Below, in pieces: positions 43,712 to 53,608 of a DNA stretch of 64,000 nt (position 1 is the first letter of the stretch; every line of letters starts with the position of its first letter). The stretch lies in contig MZNV01001276.1 of NCBI GenBank assembly GCA_002081555.1, positions 1 to 64,000 on the forward strand, in the 5' to 3' direction. The position numbers and the translations under genes were made by a program. The notes beneath the pieces are model-generated. The model worked only from the letters and a program-made list of their open reading frames with translations, ran no database searches and was not told the origin of the DNA. Source of the stretch: Protostelium mycophagum. Lineage: Eukaryota > Evosea > Variosea > Protosteliida > Protosteliaceae.

Positions 43712-45207
43712 TCACCCTCCTCCGTGCCAATGATAAGACCACGCTCCTTTGAAGAAATCCAGAGGCTTAGGCCTTGCTTTCACTTGCTTTTTCCAGGCAT
43801 CCTCAAACTCTCGCCAGTCCGGATACATAATGCCCATGTGTCTTTTCACCTGCCTTTATTACTCTCATGCATGGAGATTTCATGTCATCATTCAGAATAT
43901 TTTTCAACTTGAAACGAGTTGTAGATCTTCGTTTCTGAATGAAAGAATGTACCTTTTCTGTTTTCTGCCACAGTGGGTCATTCACTGCATCCGGGAGCAT
44001 CTTTATCTCGCCCTTGCCGCTTTTTTCCAGGTATTGTAGCAGTTCAAAGGGGTGGAAGGGGTTGTCTCCTGATATATTTAGAATCTACATTTCCCAGAAA
44101 ATTCAGAAAAATTTAATTCGAAGAAAATGAAATTCTTTCTGAACGGAAATAAATCCTCGGAAATAAAATTAAAATAGAATACCGCGCCACAGGTCTTCAT
44201 CTGGCTTCTCGTCTTCCCACCCCCTGGCTCCGTCTACAATGGATTGTAGTGCCAGATTCTCTCTGTGTATCCGCAGCGCTGCCGTGTTCATGACACCATG
44301 GTAACTCCATTCGTAGGAAAAATCCTCTGGGCAGTGGTAGAAGTCTGACATGTCGCGCAAGAAGAGGGTGTCCAGATCAAAGTAGAAGCCGCCATAGGTT
44401 GATAGAATGGCAAACCTCGCGATATCGCTCTGGTCGTGTGAATATCGGGGTAAATGTGGGTGAGCAATGATAATAAAGTGAAACACCGCGAAACGCGGTT
44501 TTTCACGGGTAGATCGCGGTATGTAACCGCGATCAATGTACACATTGATAAATAAATGTACCTGTGCTACAACCGAGAACTTGGACCTTTTGAACACATC
44601 GAACCCTGGTACATTGGTGACATCCTCCTCCCAAATGAATTCTCGAAAAAGTACTCTCTTCTTCTTATTCTCATCAGTGATCTCTTCTCCACGATAAACC
44701 ATGCCACAATGAGGAAGCAACCTCTCTGCAGAGGAATGTCTTAAAAATTGTTGAATGCGTTGCTTTGTCATCCAAATCCAGAGTTGAGAGCGGGATGATT
44801 GTGTAAAGAGGAAAGATTTGACTGTTAATGAGGGAAGCGAATCCCACTGTCGATCCACATACATATGATAAACATCCTGAGGAGAGGTCCACTCGCCGTC
44901 AATCTCGAACTCATCCCGGTCCTTATCTAGGTAATCAAGACACTCGAGTGTTGTCACTCGTCCCCAATCACACGCTTCGATGATCTTGTCCAGATTGATG
45001 ATCCGATCTCGCTGCATATCATCAACAAACATTGTCTCTGTCGCGGTATACCTGTGGTCGTCGAAGATGCCCATCAAATTCTGAACTGTATTGTATCCAC
45101 AAATCTTCGTGACACCACTGGCATTCAGCTCTCTCTTCTTCAGATAAATTCCGCCCCAACAAAAAGAAGAGAAGAATCGGCATCAACAACTTTACTGTCA
45201 GAGGCAT
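43712..45207 (-). CDS. DXD glycosyltransferase (OCH1/alpha-1,4-GT-like sugar transferase)
   Basis: Golgi-type II membrane enzyme: start MPLTVKLLMPILLFFLLG is an N-terminal signal anchor. The catalytic region has FAVFHFIIIAHPHLPR, then SDIARFAILSTYGGFYFDLD, the Gly_transf_sug motif with a DLD (DXD) nucleotide-sugar/Mn2+ site. The C-terminus PDWREFEDAWKK...AWSYHWHGGG matches the terminal YHWHG of this superfamily. Donor sugar unknown. The join of exon 1 to NLMGIFDDHRY needs a 28-nt intron (45086-45113, GTCACG...ATACAG) or a start elsewhere. An intron near 44480-44545 carries strong palindromes (ATCGCGGTATGTAACCGCGAT). Confidence 0.75.
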
Positions 45208-45297
45208 TTTCTTCCATCTTTGTTTAATCTGCTGGGAATCAAACGTGTCTTTTTGTCATTATTGACATTAATCTCTGAATCGGTGTGTGACCTCACC

Positions 45298-45504
45298 TTA
45301 TTTGTAATTAACGGCGTTTGTGAGATCATTGTTGGACTTCAACCACTTGAACACCAATCTCTGAGCGCGATCCTTGAGAATATTACGGAAATCTGCGAAT
45401 CTTCTGCGGAACCGCAGTTCCGGGTGAGGGCAGCCAAACCACACTATCGGAGATTCAATGCAATCTGGGTGTACATTCCTGTATAGAGGTAACCTGATCT
45501 GCAA
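45298..45504 (-). CDS. Orphan exon or small gene, unknown
   Basis: Open frame with IRLPLYRNVHPDCIESPIVW and a basic helical end (FRNILKDRAQRLVFKWLKS). It is preceded by a good TTTCATTGCAG acceptor and its phase fits the last CEPT-like exon (SLRQ), so it may be that gene's terminal exon across a ~290-nt intron. No resemblance to other CDP-alcohol transferase C-termini, so a separate gene is possible. Confidence 0.35.
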   Translation of the reverse strand: MQIRLPLYRNVHPDCIESPIVWFGCPHPELRFRRRFADFRNILKDRAQRLVFKWLKSNNDLTNAVNYK

Positions 45505-45761
45505 TGAAACTCGATCGAATAAAATTCTCGGTAATGAACGCGTTCATTAACGCGAACTGGGAGCCTGACCGAATACTGCAAAAATCTCCATATGGATTTT
45601 ATTGAGGCAGATTTCATTTTTTGAGTAATCGCTCGTCTCTGATGCTCCAGAAATGCTCCATGGAAAGAGCGTCGCAGACCTGCCCGAGTTATTTCACGCG
45701 GTAATAATCGAGAAAATCCGATACACGGAATTCACCAGGAAAAAGGCGGGAATTTAAAGAT

Positions 45762-47132
45762 TCAAAAAAGGCGGGAAGATGAGGATTCAAATACCTGTCT
45801 CAGAGATACAATGAATGTGTACAGGTACATGGCAGAGCTCAGGGCCAGAGACAACGGTACAGAGTAAGAGAATGAAGCTCCGAGGAGGTGACCAACTCCG
45901 GGAATTAAGGCGGGAAGTTGTCCGCAAAGTATGCTGACAGCGTCGACATCCTTGTCGCTGGTGATCTCGTATATGATGGTTCTGTAAATAGCATAGTTCC
46001 AAGGTACAGCTTATCTCATCAGAATTTTCATTTTTTGATAATCATATTTTCCCGCCAATTTTGAGATTTTTTATAACAAAAAAATTACCCATGGCAAAGA
46101 GGCACATCATATTGTGTTGCTTGTAGTAGTCCCCAAGGAATGGAAACCACAATGTGGAACAGAAAATGACAAAGAAGAGTCCAGAATAGCCCACTGCGGC
46201 GCTGCGGAGAGTCTTCTGCATGTCCTTGTTGTAGAAGACGTAGAGCTCTTGTATGGAGGAGAAGAGCGCTAAGAGAGAACCTCCTACGGCGAGAAAGACG
46301 AGGCCGAAGAGATAAACTCCGCCGAGCTCGAAAATCCAAGGAAAAGTTCCCGCCAAAACCAGGATGACTTGGGTGATGATGAGGGCTTCTGTGGGGTTGG
46401 TTGGTCCGCCTGGGATGGATGAGTAAAATGTAATTGTGTACTGTATGCATGATGAAAAATAGTGAAAATCCTCAAGGCACTGTACATCTGCGCTTTGCAT
46501 CGTCTTTCTCATCCAAGGCCATGCCTTGGTATTTGTGTACAGAATTTACGGTTATTCCGCCAGAACAAATTTGATGACCAAATTTTCCCACCTCTAAAAA
46601 TCATCTTGTTGGTGATGAGGTGTTCATAAGTGGGAGAGTGAAATCCAATAAATCCAGAGAACATCAGAAGCATGATCGGTACGGGATGAGATAGCTTCAA
46701 CACAAAGATTATGCTCGATAAGGCAGTGATCACGGTGACACAAGAGTCCACTCCATGATCAAAGATTTCTGTGGTAGGATTTTGGTACATTCCCACTCTC
46801 TTTCCTTGCATTCCATCCAAAGCGTCGGCAGTCTGGTAAAAAAACACGGCGAAAGCCATGACGTAGCAGATCATGCTGGCAGAGGCGATGTTGAGACTGG
46901 CCCAAAAAACGGTAAAAACCACCGCAGCCAAACCAGTCAGAGTGACCACGTTGGGTGAGATGCCTTTAGGTACGAGGTAAAAGAATATGGACCAGATTTT
47001 GTACATTGTAGGTGCAAGTAGGGAGTGATCCTGTCCGTGATAGGCGTAGTCGAGAAGGCCCTTTTTTCCACTCTCAGAAACAAAGGGACCAAATACGGAT
47101 AGAGGACCTTTCGGTAGAGTTCGTGGGGCCAT
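45762..47132 (-). CDS. CDP-alcohol phosphotransferase (choline/ethanolamine phosphotransferase, CEPT/EPT family)
   Basis: Final step of the Kennedy pathway: transfers phosphocholine or phosphoethanolamine from the CDP-alcohol to diacylglycerol in the ER or Golgi. Starts MAPRTLPKGPLSVFG; GLLDYAYHGQDHSLLA is the typical N-terminal amphipathic region. The catalytic motif DGMQGKRVGMYQNPTTEIFD continues HGVDS, fitting D-G-x2-[A/G]-R-x8-G-x3-D-x3-D with small deviations. Around eight to ten TM helices follow (GVYLFGLVFLAVGGSLLALF, SGLFFVIFCSTLWFPFLG, SLALSSAMYLYTFIVSL). The C-terminus is uncertain: read-through gives a stop at 45762; alternatively it splices to the exon at 45504. Confidence 0.83.
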
Positions 47133-47238
47133 CGTGTGTGTTGGTGTCTTTCGTTGATCGATCAGTGTTTGTAGATTTTAACACACGAAATTTCATTTGA
47201 CAAACTACAACTCAGCCAATTTCTTTTTTAAATTTTGG

Positions 47239-47408
47239 TTCCACACTGTCTTCATCATTTTGGCGGGATTCGCTGCTGCAGGCCTTTGTGGTGCCACCAT
47301 CCTGTATTTAACATCGTTTGTTCAAACTGCACCGCTTGAAAGCACGGTTACAACAAAAATAGATATTGAGAGGCATTGGGTCAAGTTATTTTCGTCATCT
47401 TGTGCTGG
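47239..47408 (+). pseudogene. Duplicated 3' fragment of the nodulin-like MFS gene
   Basis: About 170 bp matching 28727-28893 at roughly 90% identity: the last TM helix (ILAGFAAAGLCGATILYL), the C-terminus and the 3' UTR (ATAGATATTGAGAGGCATTGGGTCAAG). It begins just inside the terminal exon and has no upstream exons, so it is a non-functional fragment, about 18 kb from the intact gene. Both ends of homology are abrupt. Confidence 0.88.
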
Positions 47409-47519
47409 GATGAACTGCACATCATGGAACAGAAGTAAACTCAACTCTGTTGAAGTTAAACGTCATTCACCACAAATTTCTCGTTAATTACCGTGTTTCT
47501 TAACGTGAGATGAGAAATA

Positions 47520-49483
47520 TCAACTGTCCGTCTTTATTCTTTTACTTGATGGCGCTTCATCTTGACCTTCTGACTCTGTGGACTTTTTCAACGTGGCCTC
47601 TGCAGGCAGACGGAAAGACAAGCACAGCATCTCCTTCTTTGGGGATACATCTCTCACTAAAAAGACCTCTTCTGGTGTGATACTGCAGCCGAGAACTCGC
47701 TCCGCTTGCTGTTTGTCTTCAATTGTCGGCCAAACAGCTCATTTGTACAGATCCTCAACGCAATCCACATTCATCCAAAAATAAAATCTTTAAGGAGGAT
47801 GCAGATGAATTGTAAAGAGCCACAACAAATAAAAAATAAAAGAAAGAAACCTTTTGGATGTCTTCCTTCGGGTTAGGATCAGATGAAAATCCGTAACAGT
47901 GCACTATGGGCAGCTCATCGGGAGCGTCTTCCGGCTTGATCAGATCTCTAAAGACATCTGTCTCGAATAAATGTGCCGTCTCATTGAAATGAGACGTTTT
48001 AATCGAATAAGACTGTACGTACCAAGGAATTGTACGGAAAGGGCGGGAAGGTTCATGATGATCCTTGTGATGGTCTTCCCGGCAGCGCCAGAGAATACCT
48101 CTCGAATGAAATCTCGTCCATCCATATTGTACAAATGTACCAACTTGTCGACCTGTTTGCTTCAGACATCGAGCATGAATGATGCGACATCAGCAGAATG
48201 TCATGTCATAATGACATCAAGAATGTCAAGATGACATTAAAGATCATGACAGTAACAAGATGATGGCATGTCCAAAACACGTGACGTCACCTTATTCTTT
48301 TGTGCATTCATGGCGAGGTAATGATGAGATTGTGGATTCAGATCATTCGCATACACCACACATCCCTTGTTCTTCGCCGCCGGAACCGCAAAAGGCCCGA
48401 CCCCAGCGAACATGTCGCATATGACATCATTCTTCGAGAATTTGTTGACGAGTCTCTCGTGTTCCATCTGCAGTCTGCTGTTCCAATAGACTTGACCAAA
48501 ATTGAAGTGAAAGATGCAGTTGCTCTCTTTCTGATGTCGTCAGCACGTGATCATGTCGAGAACATGGAGATGATGATGACCTAAAGAGGTGCCTGCAAGA
48601 CATTTTTGTGACCTAAGAAAGCTTTTTTATACAAAAAATCCAAACAAACTTGGCTGCCATCTCTTTTACTTTTGCACAAAGAATTATTCTTTTGATCTAG
48701 CATTGAATGCACGTGATGGACACGCACGATCAAAGACATGGACTCACCAATTGAGTTTCTAAATTATCATCTCCCGCCAAAACTTCCATGGGAAACACTC
48801 TGAACTCGGTCTCTATCTTTCCGGTCTTATTGACGACTGTCTTCAAAACGGGATTTTTCTAAGACATCAATCAGATCTCATTCCACACGATCAAATCACG
48901 AGTAGTTTTTTTGGAAGACAAGAAATGAAACGATGATCATATCAATATGAAAGATTGTCCGTACGTCTATGATGACTTGGGCGATCTGATGTTTGTAGGG
49001 AAGATATTCTGGTCTCAGATTCAGATGGGCAATGTGCCCTATGACTTCGAAGGCACTTGGCACTCCTTTATCGCTGATCTCAGAAGGTAAGATCTTCTTT
49101 AAAGCTTGTTCTGTGGTGAAATTTGAATAGTCCAATTGTACATCGTGTTGGACGAGCTCTACTTCTGGAAGAGAGAGGACTTGTTCGAATTTCTGCTGGA
49201 TCATGGGTCTCTCTGAACCTGATCAGATCTTTCATCGAGATCACCCACCTGTCAAAGTGGAACTCAGAAGGATCAGTTTCTTCTGTCCATCCTCAATGAC
49301 GGGCTTCAATTTGCTTGCATGTGTGGTTTCTATCAGGGATCTGAATTTGTTAATCAGTGAATTCTCAAATGAGAATCACCCTTTGACGCTCTTCAGAACT
49401 TGTGAGATCCTATTCGGTGGTACTCTGAATGCAAATACTTTGATAGATTGCTGGAACAACAGCTTGTCTATGATGCCGGCCAT
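47520..49483 (-). CDS. TRM5: tRNA (guanine-37-N1)-methyltransferase TRM5
   Basis: Forms m1G37 in tRNAs using S-adenosylmethionine, preventing +1 frameshifting. Starts MAGIIDKLLFQQSIKV. The N-terminal region includes FEVIGHIAHLNLRPEYLPYK, the class-defining D2 signature. The Rossmann core has ERLVNKFSKNDVICDMFAGV followed by GPFAVPAAKNKG (SAM-binding), VYANDLNPQSHHYLAMNAQK and IIMNLPALSVQFLD. It ends PSSKRIKTDS, a nuclear-type basic tail. Its start is 90 bp from that of NDUFA9 on the other strand, suggesting a shared bidirectional promoter. Confidence 0.92.
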
Positions 49484-49572
49484 GATGTGATGTGATCTCC
49501 ATCCGATTTCATGCGCTACAACGAGACGAAGATGAAGAGATCTGTCTGCGCCTGAAGAAGATCTGCTGACCG

Positions 49573-51059
49573 ATGTTGGGGAACACGTGCAAGAGTGAGG
49601 ATAGAACCTTGATTCCAAGCAGATAAAACTAACTCAAGGTCAGGTGTAAGACTCGGAACAAAAAGGGCGAATGCCTTCAAGGTAAGATATAGGGGTGGGT
49701 TTGGTGTTGATAGATGTAGACCTGCCAAGTGCGGTCCATCTCTCAAGGAGAGTCTTTACTCAGAGAGGCCAAGTCACCATTTATTCTTCAGAAGGCGGGA
49801 GCTAACAGTGGTTCTGTCGCCACCGTATTTGGTTGCTCTGGATTTCTTGGAAGATATGTTGTGGAGACCTTATCAGACGCTGGAATGTATATTATCACAC
49901 CATTCCGCACAGAGGCCAATTCAGTCGCTCATTTGAAGGTTTTGGGAGAAGTAGGACAGGTATAGATTGCTTTTAATTATTAACATGACGTGTGTGAACT
50001 GTGGTCAGATCGCTCCCATCAGATTCGACATCCGCGACAGAGAGACCGTATTGAAGGCAGTAGAACACGCTGATGTGGTCGTGAACATGGTCGGCAGACA
50101 ATGGGAAACAAGAAACTTCAATTACAACGCTGTTCATGTTGAGGGTGCCAAGCAACTCGCACAGGTGATTAAATGTTTCACATATCAAGCCATCGATTCG
50201 TAATCACACAAAAACAGGCAGCCAAGGACACTGGTGCCAGAAGATTCATCCATTTCTCGGCCATCGGTGCTGATGTGAACTCCCCATCTCCTTACCTCCG
50301 CACCAAGGTGATGTCCATCTCCATTTTCATCTTCTTAAAGATCGAAGGCCGAGGGTGAAGATGCCGTCAGACAGATCTTCCCCGATGCAACTGTCCTGCG
50401 TCTCGCACCTGTCTTTGGCCCAGAAGACAATCTGTTGAATAAATGGGGCTACCTCACCAGAGGAAACTCTGTAAATGTCTGGGTCAGAATGGAGCACAAA
50501 TTCCAGCCAGTACACGTAGGTTCTTTGATGACGTAGAATCAGATGATGATTATGAATAAATTTTTTAATTATAAACGGACGATTACTAAAGACGACAGTT
50601 TTTGAACGTCGCAGACGCGACCTTAGCCGTGTTGAAGCATGGTGGTACCGTAGGTCAGACTTATGAGCTTGCAGGTCCAAAGGTCAGAGATGATAGACGT
50701 CCTCTTATTTTATTTATTGTTCCAGGTCTTTTCTGTAGAATCCCTGTTGAGAGAACTCATCTTACCTTACATGGAGACTCAACCTAAATTCAAAGAATAC
50801 CCTCTTGAGAGAGCCAGGTTTGGATCGTCATTTTCCATTTTGGATCGAAATGACCATCTCCAGATCCATCGTGAAATGGACAGAACAGCTGAAGAACCCC
50901 TCGTGGCTGTTGAGTGAGGTGGAGAACTCTCAAGTCGACCTGCTGCCCACAGAAGGAAGCTTGGGCCTGAAAGATCTTGGCATCACACCCACGGGCATCA
51001 AGGATGTGTCCGATCAACAACTCAAGATCTTCAAACCAGTGAAGCGCATGAGCTATTGA
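49573..51059 (+). CDS. NDUFA9: NADH:ubiquinone oxidoreductase subunit NDUFA9
   Basis: Accessory complex I subunit of the mitochondrial inner membrane with an atypical SDR fold. The start is inferred by splicing: MLGNTCKS (exon 1) joins VRLGTKRANAFK and then TCQVRSISQGES, giving an Arg/Ser-rich presequence. Then come VATVFGCSGFLGRYVVETL (nucleotide-binding Gly loop), FDIRDRETVLKAVEHADVVV, NMVGRQWETRNF, RRFIHFSAIGADVNSPSPYL and RLAPVFGPEDNLLN. It ends IFKPVKRMSY. All joins keep frame through 37-60-nt introns. Confidence 0.9.
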
Positions 51060-51096
51060 GCAATAAAACACACGATAATGTCTACATGATCAACCA

Positions 51097-51237
51097 TCAT
51101 ACAACGGTGTCACCCGCTTGAACAATAAGACATGAAAAGACTGCAAAGATGGTGTACATTTTCTGCAGATCTTTGGGGTTGTAGTTGAAGAAGTTTCTCG
51201 GAAACAGAACGAGGAAAGCGCTGATTTTGAATTTCAT
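51097..51237 (-). CDS. Putative 46-aa single-pass membrane microprotein
   Basis: Short frame MKFKISAFLVLFPRNFFN...QKMYTIFAVFSCLIVQAGDTVV. It has an amphipathic N-terminus and one hydrophobic helix, like small organellar membrane subunits. It lies tail to tail with NDUFA9 (37 bp) and head to head with ECD (15 bp between start codons). No family recognised; length alone makes it uncertain. Confidence 0.35.
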   Translation of the reverse strand: MKFKISAFLVLFPRNFFNYNPKDLQKMYTIFAVFSCLIVQAGDTVV

Positions 51238-51252
51238 AAAATCACAAAATCG

Positions 51253-53066
51253 ATGAGAGACGAAGGAGATGATGAAGTGATCTCCAGAGAGCATGCCGTC
51301 GTCAGAATATTTGAGAGCGATCTCACAGCAGAATCTATAAATGATCGACTGGAATGGCTCCGGCGGCACATAGACGCAGAACACAACAGCGAACTCACAT
51401 ACATTTGGCAAATAGATACTCCTAAAATATCTGTATCCTCTGAGGGTGGTCTACAATACATCAAGATCAATCTTGATTATGGAGATAACGTAGAGGACGA
51501 ATGGTATTTAACGTGGATCATCACTGAGTATTCACGGGCTCATAAGATGTCCATCGCCGATTTAGAAGATCTTGACGACGGCCAATTCCTCTTGATCGAG
51601 GCCGCATATCACCTTCCTAAATGGTTAGAGGGCGAGATCAGTATCAACAGAGTCTGGTTAAGAGATGGCCTTGTTCATATCATCCCACCGCCACAGACAC
51701 CCGCAGAGATCACCTCTATTCCCAACAAGATGACACCGCCAAAGGCTCTGAGTGTTGTTTTAGACGACCGAGTGAACACTTTGGCATCCAAAGGAGTCCA
51801 GAAGGTGATCAGAGAGAGAGTGGGCGTATATCCAGCAAAGGTATGATGGGGTTGCATCATGTTTCTGTTGGCTCTACCTGTGTATTCTTCGAAAATATGG
51901 ATTTGAAAACTTTTCTGCGAATATTAGAAGGTAGAAGATAATGACATTTGTTCAGGTCAAAGAAACCCATCACGTCACTCGTTGTCTGCTCCCCCCCTCC
52001 ATGACCAAAATTTTGTCGACAAAACCCCAGCTCGTGTCGACAGCCGTACACTACTTTGTACACCGAGACCCAGAGACGACTAAAATCTGCGAAAGAATAC
52101 GACACATGGTTCCACAGAACACGTCCTTCGGTACTTCCGGGCTTACGCCTCGGAACGTCCGAATGTCAAGATGTCATTACGCACAACTCATGTCACAGAA
52201 TTTATTACCGCCAAAAAAACAAGCAGATTTACCACCAGAAAACGACCCGGCTTTCCTTCAGTTACTTTTGGGCTGGCGGATCACTTGTGGCATGGAGATC
52301 GCGTTCCAGGAATCAGAGCGGTTAGAGAAAGGGCGGGAAAATTTCAGGGGTGTTGTAGAGGAGGTGTTGGGGGGAGAAGCGGGGGTAATGAGGGAGGAGG
52401 AAGTGACTGACGATAAATGGATGTACATTAGTCCACAGTATATGGAATCTCTCCTGAAGGAAGAGGGAAATATGCAGAGGTGAATTTTTATCACATCTAT
52501 TTTTGTACCAGAATTTTTGGTACATTTTCGCAGAAATTTCGAAGAATTTTTGTGGTGTGCTGAGAACCGTATCGGACAAAAGTTTTACGGTAACCTAACC
52601 GTGTTCCAACAATGTCTAAAAACACTCTTGAACTCATCATCTGACTTGCGGCAGTCAAGAGGAAGAGTTTTCACAGTTCGACAACATGATCCATCAGATG
52701 GACCGCTTCATGAAGGGCAAATCAGACCTGAGTGGTGTCGTTCCAGAAGATGAAGAAGTCCTGTCCGATCCGGACTCGGACCTGGACTTGGACTCGGACT
52801 CGGAAGATCCGGACTCTGAAGAGTACGAGGGAGGAGAAGATGAAGAGATGGAAGAGATGATGAAGATGATGGACGGAGAATTGATGAGATTGGGTGCATT
52901 GAAGGGATATGAGAAGAATCCTGAGGATGATGAAGCCATAGATAGTAACTTGAACTTGGTCAGAAATTTCCTGGAGAGTTATTCGGCCCAGGGGGGCATG
53001 CCGGGGCCAGTGACAAATCTACTGGGAGATCTGAAATCTACACTCGGCGTGCCAAGGAAGCGATAA
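51253..53066 (+). CDS. ECD: Ecdysoneless (ECD/SGT1) family protein
   Basis: Conserved eukaryotic factor linked to pre-mRNA splicing (PRPF8 stability) and cell-cycle control. Starts MRDEGDDEVISREHAVVRIF. Family landmarks: LTYIWQIDTP, NLDYGDNVEDEWYLTWIITE, GQFLLIEAAYHLPKWLE, INRVWLRDGLVHIIPPP, HVTRCLLPPSMTKIL, VHYFVHRDPET and CHYAQLMSQ. The C-terminus is highly acidic (DPDSDLDLDSDSEDPDSEEY) and ends LGVPRKR. One intron near 52590 carries the CGGTAACCTAACCG palindrome. Confidence 0.9.
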
Positions 53067-53111
53067 AAATTTTTTATTCAGTTTGAACAAAGTTCCCTTC
53101 TCTCTAAAATC

Positions 53112-53389
53112 ATGACAAAGATCATCAAGTCAGGAGGCATCCTTCAAAGGATAATAAAGACAACAGAGAATAAATATTCTCAGAAGCAGCGAGATCTCTG
53201 GCTTCTTCATGAGATTGCGAAGTGTGGTTAGGTACAGTTTGGTACCTTTACGTCTCTTGAAAAACGGTTTACACGTTACGATGTCATTGCTCTTGTCATC
53301 AGTTGATGGAACACTACATCAAAAGAGGCATCTTCATCAAACCAGCAGAAACAGACTTTGCACACGCAAGGATCAGAAGAGTGGATTAG
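53112..53389 (+). CDS. Small basic protein, two exons, unknown
   Basis: Exon 1 starts MTKIIKSGGILQRIIKTTEN and is basic and helical (QKQRDLWLLHEIAK). Exon 2 after TCATCAG could read LMEHYIKRGIFIKPAETDF ending RIRRVD, or a different frame, because the donor phase is ambiguous (GTTAGG or nearby). Size and charge recall a mitochondrial ribosomal or assembly factor, but I do not recognise a family. Confidence 0.35.
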
Positions 53390-53608
53390 AGGACAGGTGG
53401 TGTGTGGAAATTGTATTCTGATGGATAAAAGTCAGTGGCATGCCACCACTATGGCGTTATGTATGTAGGGCTGATTCAACTGTTGTTGCAAGAAGATGTG
53501 GACCCATCAGCACCCCAACCATCAGTAAAGAGTGACAGAACACTGTGGCACCAATGCTTGAATTAGTTTTAGTACAAATTTCGTGCAACAGTCCACGAAA
53601 ATGACACT

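Noticed and set aside
52694-52939. Ser-rich minus-strand frame opposite the ECD acidic tail
   Set aside because: It is the complement of the Asp/Glu codons of ECD.
53112-53389. Mitochondrial ribosomal protein assignment
   Set aside because: Size and charge fit but no diagnostic motif was recognised and exon phase is ambiguous.
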